35,822 bases of DNA from Pseudomonadota bacterium (GTDB lineage: Bacteria; Pseudomonadota; Gammaproteobacteria; Burkholderiales; Burkholderiaceae_C), in contig JAKANU010000004.1 in the NCBI GenBank assembly GCA_021812315.1, positions 1 through 35,822 of the forward strand, given 5' to 3'. The position numbers and the translations under genes were made by a program. The notes under the pieces are model-generated. The model had not been told where the DNA came from. It saw only the letters and a program-made list of their open reading frames with translations, and did not search any database. Positions 8,103-15,393 of the stretch are shown here, piece after piece; position 1 is the stretch's first letter; each line of letters begins with the position of its first letter.

Positions 8103-9083
8103 TCAAGAATATTTCTTTGCCATCTTCTTCACCTCCTGCGCCACGACGTCGCGTAGGCTTGCCGGCCCCAGCACCTCGCAGTGCGAGCCGTGTTTGAGGA
8201 TGTCCATCATGAGTTCACGGTGGTCGGTGTAGGGGATACGTAGCAGATAGCTGCCGTCAGCTTGCGCCACACCCTTTTGTCGTGGGTGCCATTGCTCCTG
8301 CGCCACCCAGCGGGCGCGCTCGGGCGTGAAGCGCAAGTGTGCCCAGCGCACGCTGCCTCCCGAGAATATCCCGTAACCGGGGCCGAAGGTCGCATCGAGT
8401 TTGGCATCGCTGACCGCGCGTGCCGTGGCGTCCACTAGCTGCACTTCGACGATGGCATCCAGGGCAAAGTTGCGCAGGCCTTTGCGCAAGTGGCACCAGG
8501 CGTCCAGATACCAGTTGTCGCGGTAATGCACGAGGCGCAGTGGCGAGACCTCTCGTGTGGTCGTCTCCCCCGTACCACGGGCAGCGTAGGCAATGTGCAG
8601 CCGCTTGCGTTGTGCCAGGGCGGTGGCCACGCGCTCAAAGTGGCGCTGTGTCACGCTGCGCTGCGCCAGGCCGATGATGCGCACGCGGCGGCGCAGTTGG
8701 GCGGCATCGGCGTCTTCTTTGTCGCCCAGCAGTGCATTGAGGCGATCCATTAGCGGGGCGATGTGATCGCCAAGCAAACCGGTTGCATCGAGACCCGACA
8801 ACAATTGCTGCATGGTCAGCAGGGCGTGAATTTCAGTGGCCGAGAACCACAGCCCCGGCAACTCGTGTGCGCTGCCAGTGGCGTCGTCGGTTTTTTCGAT
8901 GCGGTAACCGCCGAGCTCGCGGCTGTAGGCGATGGGGTTGTGCAACCTCGTGCTGAGGTAATTCAGGTCGCGCTTGAGCGTGGAGCGCGAGACTTCAAGC
9001 GCTGCCTGCAAGGTGGCAAAGCTGGCAACCTTGTGCTGGCGCAGCAGCTCCTTGATCTTGTAGAAGCGCTCGGTCCGATCCAT
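8103..9083 (-). CDS. WYL-domain HTH transcriptional regulator (YafY-like)
   Basis: N-terminal HTH (ERFYKIKELLRQHKVASFATLQAALEVSRSTLKRDLNYL) and WYL region (REVSPLRLVHYRDNWYLDAWCHLRKGLRNFALDAI). Confidence 0.9.
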   Translation of the reverse strand: MDRTERFYKIKELLRQHKVASFATLQAALEVSRSTLKRDLNYLSTRLHNPIAYSRELGGYRIEKTDDATGSAHELPGLWFSATEIHALLTMQQLLSGLDATGLLGDHIAPLMDRLNALLGDKEDADAAQLRRRVRIIGLAQRSVTQRHFERVATALAQRKRLHIAYAARGTGETTTREVSPLRLVHYRDNWYLDAWCHLRKGLRNFALDAIVEVQLVDATARAVSDAKLDATFGPGYGIFSGGSVRWAHLRFTPERARWVAQEQWHPRQKGVAQADGSYLLRIPYTDHRELMMDILKHGSHCEVLGPASLRDVVAQEVKKMAKKYS

Positions 9084-9193
9084 CGCAAGCCCCTGTGTGA
9101 CAGGATTGCATTATGGAATCGAAATTCACGGCAGTCCAGGGGCGTCCTACGCGACGCAGGCGCCTGGCCCCGACACTGGTCATCGCCTCTGTG

Positions 9194-9436
9194 TCAACCA
9201 AACAAACGCTGTAGCAATTCATCCCGCGCCAAACCATGGGCTTCGGCAACGGCTGCCAAAATGGCGGCCAAGGTGCCAACGCGCAACGGATCATGCAGCG
9301 GAATAGTGACGTGATGCTGCGCTGGCGACTCACAGGTCAAACGCACATGACTACCCGTTTGCCGCGTAGGCACATAGCCCAGCTTGCCCAACGCGCGTAC
9401 CAACTGTGCGCCGGTCAAATCACGAGCTAACCTCAT
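9194..9436 (-). CDS. hicA: HicA-like toxin
   Basis: MRLARDLTGAQLVRALGKLGYVPTRQTGSHVRLTCESPAQHHVTIPLHDPLRVGTLAAILAAVAEAHGL; HicA fold with conserved His in GSHVRL. Confidence 0.82.
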   Translation of the reverse strand: MRLARDLTGAQLVRALGKLGYVPTRQTGSHVRLTCESPAQHHVTIPLHDPLRVGTLAAILAAVAEAHGLARDELLQRLFG

Positions 9437-9444
9437 GGTCGACG

Positions 9445-9651
9445 CTACGCCGGCAGCAACTCTTCTCGAACAAAATGCAGGCGAATCACTTTGGGGGACG
9501 TGCCTTCGTCGAAGTGACAATGCACTGCGTCTTGAACCGCGACACGCAGTTCAGCTTCGGTGTCAGATTCGGTGAAGATGGACGCGCCCAACGCGCGCGC
9601 CGTCAAACCGCCCTCGGGGGCTTGTTCAACGATAAAAACAATTTCGTTCAT
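9445..9651 (-). CDS. HicB-like antitoxin (short)
   Basis: MNEIVFIVEQAPEGGLTARALGASIFTESDTEAELRVAVQDAVHCHFDEG...; 8 bp upstream of hicA, same strand. Confidence 0.75.
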   Translation of the reverse strand: MNEIVFIVEQAPEGGLTARALGASIFTESDTEAELRVAVQDAVHCHFDEGTSPKVIRLHFVREELLPA

Positions 9652-9714
9652 GTCGTTTTCGCCTCAGGTCAGACCGGTACCAATTGGCATAGGTGCTTTC
9701 AGAGCGATTATGTA

Positions 9715-9730
9715 CCCATGGCGCCATGGG
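9715..9730. promoter_or_regulatory. Perfect 16-bp palindrome CCCATGGCGCCATGGG upstream of hicBA
   Basis: Read directly; 64 bp upstream of the HicB-like start codon. Confidence 0.5.
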
Positions 9731-9770
9731 CTGCCACGGTCTGCGGCCCTCGCGGTGACGGGATGCCACG

Positions 9771-11621
9771 CTACCAGGCGTCAATCGCCAGCCCAATCGC
9801 TGGTGCCAACTCGCGCTGCGTCTGCAAGCCGCGCAGCAGCCATTCGCGCGTTTGCGCCGGGTCGATCACGGCGTCGATCTCCAGCGTGGCGGCCATGTGG
9901 ATGGCGCTGCCCTTGTCGTACTGTTGTGCCACCAACTGCTGGTACAGGGCCTCGCGCTGCGCGCCCTCAGCAACGGCTTCAAGCTCTTTGCGAAAACCCA
10001 GGCGCACCGCGCCTTCCAGGCCCATGGCGCCGAACTCGGCCGAAGGCCAGGCCACGGTGAACAGCGGGGAGTGAAAGCCGCCCGCGGTCATCGCCATCGC
10101 GCCCAGACCGTAGCCCTTGCGCAGCACCACGCTCAAATACGGCACACGCAAGTGCGCGGCAGCGACAAACATGCGGCTCACGTGACGCACCTGTGCCTTG
10201 GTTTCGATCTCGGGTCCGACCATGAAGCCAGGCGTATCCACCAGACTCACCAGCGGCAGACCATGCGCATTGCACAGCTGCATGAAGCGCGCGGCCTTGT
10301 CGGCCGAATCGGCATCGATGGCGCCGCCCAGATGCAGCGGGTTGTTCGCCAGCAGACCAATTGGCCGACCCTCGATGCGCGCCAGCGCCGTGTGGATGCC
10401 CTTGCCAAAGCCGCTACGCAGTTCGAGCAAACTGCCCGCGTCGGCGATGCCGCTCATGGCGGCGTGCGTGTCGTAGACCCGCAAGCGGTTTTCCGGCACC
10501 ACGTCGCGCAGCGCCTTTGGCTCCGGTGCCCGCCAGTCCGGCACGCAACCCTGAAAGAACGACAAGTAGTGCTTGGCCGCGGCCACGGCAGCGATCTCGT
10601 CGGCGACCAGAATATCAATCACGCCGTTGCCGTGCTGCACGCTGCTTGGGCCAATCTGCTCGGGCTTGAAGACGCCCAGGCCGCCGCCTTCGACCATGGC
10701 CGGGCCGCCCATGCCGATGTTGCTGGCTTGCGTGGCAATGATCACGTCGCAGCAACCCAGCAGCGCGGCGTTGCCGGCAAAGCAGCGCCCGGCCACGATG
10801 CCCAGCACCGGCACCTGGCCGTTGAGGCGCGCAAAGCTGGCAAAGGTAGTGACGTGCAGGCCAGCGACGATGGGCATGTCCACATCGCCCGGACGCCCCC
10901 CGCCGCCCTCGGCAAACAACACGACCGGAAGCTTTTGCTGCAAGGCGATGCCCAGCATGCGATCGGTCTTCTGGTGGTTGCGCATGCCCTGCGTGCCCGC
11001 CAGAACGGTGGCGTCGTAGGCCAGCACCACGGCGCGGCTGCGCTCGGGTCCGAACAGCGCCTGGTTGATGCTGCCCATGCCGGTGACCATGCCATCAGCC
11101 GGTGTGTTCTGGATCAGGTCTTGTTCCGAGCGGCGCCTGCTTTGCGCGGCCACGGCCAGTGCACCGTACTCGATGAAGGTGTCGGCGTCGCACAACTGGG
11201 CAATGTTCTCGCGCGCCATGCGCTGACCCTGGGCGTGACGCTTGGCGACCACATCGGCACGGCTGGCATCGAGTATGGGCAGGTGGCGATCGAGCACTCG
11301 CTGCAGGTCCGCGCGCAGGCCACTCCCCACAGCGGGCGAGGCGAGCACCGCAGCCGGCGCCGAATTTGATGCCAAATCGGCCTGTAACGCTTGTGGCACC
11401 TGCGTGAGCAGCTCCAGATTTGATAGCAAATCACCTTCGTCGACGACGGCACCGTCGGCAAAGAACTGCTCGCCAAGGCGCCCGGCGTGTTCGGCACAAA
11501 CCTCGTGCTCCATCTTCATGGCTTCGAGAATCACCAGCACGTCACCGGCCTGCACCGTGTCGCCGGTTTGCGCCTGCCAGCGCACGATCTGGGCTTGCAG
11601 GGGAGATCGGATTACAGTCAT
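9771..11621 (-). CDS. Biotinyl-domain/carboxyltransferase fusion (acyl-CoA carboxylase CT component)
   Basis: N-terminal MTVIRSPLQAQIVRWQAQTGDTVQAGDVLVILEAMKMEHEV (BCCP) then CT domain (FAEGGGGRPGDVD, GGPAMVEGGGLG, LVDTPGFMVGPEIE). ATG at 11621; the 814-aa ORF extends further upstream antisense to the MFS gene. Confidence 0.9.
   Translation of the reverse strand: MTVIRSPLQAQIVRWQAQTGDTVQAGDVLVILEAMKMEHEVCAEHAGRLGEQFFADGAVVDEGDLLSNLELLTQVPQALQADLASNSAPAAVLASPAVGSGLRADLQRVLDRHLPILDASRADVVAKRHAQGQRMARENIAQLCDADTFIEYGALAVAAQSRRRSEQDLIQNTPADGMVTGMGSINQALFGPERSRAVVLAYDATVLAGTQGMRNHQKTDRMLGIALQQKLPVVLFAEGGGGRPGDVDMPIVAGLHVTTFASFARLNGQVPVLGIVAGRCFAGNAALLGCCDVIIATQASNIGMGGPAMVEGGGLGVFKPEQIGPSSVQHGNGVIDILVADEIAAVAAAKHYLSFFQGCVPDWRAPEPKALRDVVPENRLRVYDTHAAMSGIADAGSLLELRSGFGKGIHTALARIEGRPIGLLANNPLHLGGAIDADSADKAARFMQLCNAHGLPLVSLVDTPGFMVGPEIETKAQVRHVSRMFVAAAHLRVPYLSVVLRKGYGLGAMAMTAGGFHSPLFTVAWPSAEFGAMGLEGAVRLGFRKELEAVAEGAQREALYQQLVAQQYDKGSAIHMAATLEIDAVIDPAQTREWLLRGLQTQRELAPAIGLAIDAW
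11362..11433 (-). repeat. Dispersed repeat copy A in BCCP-CT linker
   Basis: TGATTTGCTATCAAATCTGGAGCTGCTCACGCAGGTGCCACAAGCGTTACAGGCCGATTTGGC aligns along its length with the 21448-21520 copy. Confidence 0.7.
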
Positions 11622-11624
11622 GGG

Positions 11625-12839
11625 ATGATTTTGCGACAAAAGCTGCCCTGGCACATTCCGCTGATTTTCGCGCTGACCTTCATCATCCATTACCTGGATC
11701 GCAACGCGATTTCCTTCGCCCTGCCACAGATGGCCAGCGAGTTGCACTGGAGCGACCAGCAACTCGGCGAATATGGTCAGTATCTGCTGGGCGCATTCTT
11801 CCTGAGCTACGGACTGGCACAGGTGCTGCTCGCTGGCCTGGCCGAACGCTTTGGCGCCAAACGCAGCCTTGTCGTCGTCATCGTCGGCTTCTCGGTGGTC
11901 AGTATGGCGATGGGGCCGCTGGGCGGCTCGCTGGCGATACTCGTTGGCCTGCGTCTGCTGCTTGGTCTGGCCGAATCGGTGCATGTCCCGATGATGGGGG
12001 TGATCACGGCACGGCATTTCCCGAGCGAGGTGCGCTCCCGTGCCAACGCCACCTGGAATGTCGGCCTGATCATCGCCACTGCCATCGGCTCGCTGATCAC
12101 GGTGCCGCTGATCAGCGCCTTCGGCTGGCGCTCGGCGTTCGTGATCATTGGCGTCACTGGTCTCGCCCTCGCCTTGCCGCTGGTGTTGCTGTTTGTGCCC
12201 GAGGGCCAACGCCATGCACCAGCGACCGGGCGCTCGCGCGGCGGGTTCCGCAAGAATCCTGACTATTGGCTGTACGTGTTTTGCGGTGTGCTGAATGCTT
12301 TTTGCGGCTTTGGTATTCTGGGCTGGCTGCCGACCTATTTTGTGCGCGCCAAGGGCATTGACTTTGCCGCTCTGGGCTGGCCGCTGACGCTGGTTTTCAG
12401 CGCCGGCATCGTCGGAACGCTGGTGCTGGCCTGGCTCGGCGACAGGCTGCGCGCTCGCGTATTGCTCTCAAGCGCCGGTTTTCTGCTCGCCGCTGCGGTG
12501 CTGTACCAGGCCATTTCCGCGCAATCGCTGATAGCCATGGTGGCGCTGTTCGCGCTGGCGGTTTTCTTTCAGAGCGCGTTTCAGGCGCAGGAGCACGCCA
12601 CCGTGCAAAGGCTCGCCGCCGACACCGAGGTGGGCGCTGCCACCGGCACCTACAACGGCATCAGTCTGGTGCTTGGCGGCGTCGTCGGCAGCGTGGTGCC
12701 TGGCGCGATCGTCGCGGCCAGCGGCAATTTTGATCATGCCTTGCTGGCCATTGTTGCGGTGGCGGCGCTGGCCTGCGTGGGCATGGGCGTGCTCGGCTGG
12801 CGCATGCGCGAGCGCGGCGGCGCGGAACTGCGGCCATGA
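11625..12839 (+). CDS. MFS transporter
   Basis: MILRQKLPWHIPLIFALTFIIHYLDRNAISFALPQM... hydrophobic 12-TM pattern, GLAERFGAKRSLVVV loop. Confidence 0.92.
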   Translation: MILRQKLPWHIPLIFALTFIIHYLDRNAISFALPQMASELHWSDQQLGEYGQYLLGAFFLSYGLAQVLLAGLAERFGAKRSLVVVIVGFSVVSMAMGPLGGSLAILVGLRLLLGLAESVHVPMMGVITARHFPSEVRSRANATWNVGLIIATAIGSLITVPLISAFGWRSAFVIIGVTGLALALPLVLLFVPEGQRHAPATGRSRGGFRKNPDYWLYVFCGVLNAFCGFGILGWLPTYFVRAKGIDFAALGWPLTLVFSAGIVGTLVLAWLGDRLRARVLLSSAGFLLAAAVLYQAISAQSLIAMVALFALAVFFQSAFQAQEHATVQRLAADTEVGAATGTYNGISLVLGGVVGSVVPGAIVAASGNFDHALLAIVAVAALACVGMGVLGWRMRERGGAELRP

Positions 12840-14290
12840 GCACACCTCTACCTTCGAGCGGGCGCGAGGCCGCACAAATCATTGAGCAACTCAAGGGCTT
12901 TGCCAGCGGCGATCCGCGCTTCAAGGAGGGTCGCAGCTGGAGCCTGAGCTACTACCTCGACGAAGACTTGGAACAGTTCCAGGCGCAGGCGTATCAGGCG
13001 TTTGCCGGAGCCAATGGCTTGAACCCGAGCGCGTTCAAGAGCCTCAAGCGTTTCGAAAATGACATCATCGCCATCACCGCCGCCTTGCTGCACGGCCCGG
13101 CGCAGACTTGTGGTGTCATGACCTCCGGTGGCACCGAGAGCTGCCTGCTGGCGGTCAAGACCTACCGTGACCTGGCAGCGGCGACGCGCCGCGTGAAAAA
13201 GCCCGAGATGATCATCCCGAGCACGGCCCACGTCGCGTGGTTCAAGGCCTCGGAATACTTTGGCGTGAAGATCCGCCTGTTGCCGCTCAACGCCGAGCTG
13301 CGCGCCGATGTGACTCAACTCGAAGCGCTGATCAACAGTCATACGGTGATGATTCTGGGCTCGGCACCCGAATACCCGCACGGCACCATTGACCCGATTG
13401 AGGCGATGGGGGAGATCGCGCACAGACGTGGCGTGCCGCTGCATGTTGACGCCTGCGTGGGCGGCTTCATTCTGCCGTTCATGGAGATGAACGGCCGCGC
13501 GCTGCCGCGTTGGGATTACCGCGTGCGCGGCGTCACATCCATCTCGGCGGATTTGCACAAGTACGGCTTCGCCACCAAGGGCGCGTCGACCATCACCTAC
13601 CGCAGCATGGACTACCTCAGGCACCAGATGTTCGTCCAACAGGACTGGTCGGGCGGTGTCTTTGCCTCGCCCGCGCTGCTGGGCACGCGTCCGGGCGGTG
13701 CCTACGCCGCAGCCTGGGCGACCTTGCAGTATTTTGGCGAGGCGGGCTATCGTGAGCTCGCCGCACGTACCTCCGAAGCGGTCGACCAATTGTGTGCGGG
13801 CATCGGGCAGATCGATGGTCTGAAACTACTGGCCACGCCGCAAGGCCCGTTGCTGGCCTACGGCGCGAGTGATCCGCAGGTGAATATCTACGCCGTGGGC
13901 GACCAGATGGACGCCAAGGGCTGGAACGTGAACCGGCTGCAAAACCCCGATGGCCTGCACGCCATGGTCACCGCGCAGCATCTGGCCGTGGTCCCGACCT
14001 ATCTGGCTGACTTGCGCGAAGCAGTCGCCGCGGTACGCGCCGATCCGGAGCTGGCGCAGAAGGGGTCGGCCGCCACCTACGGCATGCTCTCGCACGTACC
14101 GCTGCGCGGTATGGTCAAACGCCGCGTGCTCGACATTTTTTCCGCCATGTACGCGCCCGGCGGCGGCGAACTCGATCTGGCCGCAGGTGCCGCGCACGCG
14201 CCGGACGAACCGGGTGAAGCGCACGCCGCAACGCCGATGCTGGAGCGCCTGATGATGAAATATGTTCGTTGGAAGTCGCGGCGACAATAG
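12836..14290 (+). CDS. PLP-dependent decarboxylase/lyase, sphingosine-1-phosphate-lyase-like
   Basis: TSGGTESCLLAVKTYRD, PLHVDACVGGFILPFME, SISADLHKYGFATKGAS (PLP lysine), QQDWSGGVFASPALLGTRPGG; overlaps MFS stop (ATGA). Confidence 0.88.
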   Translation: MSTPLPSSGREAAQIIEQLKGFASGDPRFKEGRSWSLSYYLDEDLEQFQAQAYQAFAGANGLNPSAFKSLKRFENDIIAITAALLHGPAQTCGVMTSGGTESCLLAVKTYRDLAAATRRVKKPEMIIPSTAHVAWFKASEYFGVKIRLLPLNAELRADVTQLEALINSHTVMILGSAPEYPHGTIDPIEAMGEIAHRRGVPLHVDACVGGFILPFMEMNGRALPRWDYRVRGVTSISADLHKYGFATKGASTITYRSMDYLRHQMFVQQDWSGGVFASPALLGTRPGGAYAAAWATLQYFGEAGYRELAARTSEAVDQLCAGIGQIDGLKLLATPQGPLLAYGASDPQVNIYAVGDQMDAKGWNVNRLQNPDGLHAMVTAQHLAVVPTYLADLREAVAAVRADPELAQKGSAATYGMLSHVPLRGMVKRRVLDIFSAMYAPGGGELDLAAGAAHAPDEPGEAHAATPMLERLMMKYVRWKSRRQ

Positions 14291-14307
14291 CACCAGGACA
14301 GATGGCA

Positions 14308-15315
14308 ATGAATCTCACACCCCTCGTTCAACTCAATCGCGCAAACACCCTGGAGTGCCTGCACTTCGGCGCGGTGGCGGTCGTCAACGCCGCAGGAACA
14401 TTGTTGGCGCGCGCCGGCGACGCGCACTGGCTCACGTTCACACGCTCAACGCTCAAGGCGCTGCAGGCACTGCCTTTCATGGGCACCGGCGGGCCAGAGC
14501 ATTTTGGTTTCAGCCAACAGCAAGTGGCACTGATGTGCGCCAGCCACAACGGCGAAGACCAACACGTGGCGCAAGTCCAGGGCATGCTCGACAAGGCTGG
14601 CCTGAGCTACAAGACCCTGCGCTGCGGCTGCCATGTGCCGGGTCTGTTCAGCTTGCTCGATACCGCGCCACCGCCGGGTCTGGTTTACGACGAGCGGCAC
14701 AACAACTGCAGCGGCAAGCACGCCGGCTTTCTGGCCTACTGCGTGCAGCACGGCCACAGCCTGGACGATTACCTGACGCCAACGCACCCGCTGCAACAGG
14801 CGATCCGCGCCGACGTGGCCAGCGTCCTGGGCATGAATGCGAACGATCTGGTGATGGGCATCGACGGCTGTTCGGCGCCGAACTATGCCGTGCCGCTTTC
14901 GCGTCTGGCGCGCGGCTATGCCCGGCTGGCCAGCGGAGCCCGCGATGAGCAATTTGGCGCCAGCTTTGCCGCCCTGGGCGAGGCCATGACGACGCACCCC
15001 GACATGGTCTCGGGCGGCGGCCGCAACGATCTGGCGTTCATGCGTGCCGGTCGCGGCGACTGGGTCAGCAAGATCGGCGCCGATGGCGTGCAGGTGCTCG
15101 GCAGCAAGAGTCGCCGCGAGGCCTTCGCCATCAAGATCATCGATGCCAACAAGCCGGCACTGTACGCCGCCAGCGTCGAGGTGCTGGATCAGTTGGGCTG
15201 GCTTGACGATGCACAACGGGCCGAGTTGGAACCCTGGCGCGCGCGTCCCATCGTCAACGCGCGCGGGCTGCAGGTGGGCGAACGCCTGCCCGTCTTCAGG
15301 CTGCAGACGATCTGA
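14308..15315 (+). CDS. Asparaginase II-family protein (PF06089-like)
   Basis: STLKALQALPFMGTGGPEHFGFSQQQVALMCASHNGED, RCGCHVP, NNCSGKHAGFLAYC, GIDGCSAPNYAVPL. Confidence 0.9.
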   Translation: MNLTPLVQLNRANTLECLHFGAVAVVNAAGTLLARAGDAHWLTFTRSTLKALQALPFMGTGGPEHFGFSQQQVALMCASHNGEDQHVAQVQGMLDKAGLSYKTLRCGCHVPGLFSLLDTAPPPGLVYDERHNNCSGKHAGFLAYCVQHGHSLDDYLTPTHPLQQAIRADVASVLGMNANDLVMGIDGCSAPNYAVPLSRLARGYARLASGARDEQFGASFAALGEAMTTHPDMVSGGGRNDLAFMRAGRGDWVSKIGADGVQVLGSKSRREAFAIKIIDANKPALYAASVEVLDQLGWLDDAQRAELEPWRARPIVNARGLQVGERLPVFRLQTI

Positions 15316-15393
15316 GGGGCGCGTCCACGGGGTCGGCTATGATGATTCTCCCGCGAGTCGGCCAGGAGGATGGCCGCGGTCCCTAGGAGGCAA

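Noticed and set aside
1-9800. CRISPR repeat-spacer array
   Set aside because: No regularly spaced direct repeats were seen next to the cas remnant.
9852-11369. 505-aa plus-strand ORF
   Set aside because: Antisense shadow of the carboxyltransferase gene; compositionally biased (His/Ala/Gln-rich) with no recognisable domain.
12848-13789. 313-aa minus-strand ORF
   Set aside because: Antisense to the S1P-lyase-like gene, no recognisable fold.
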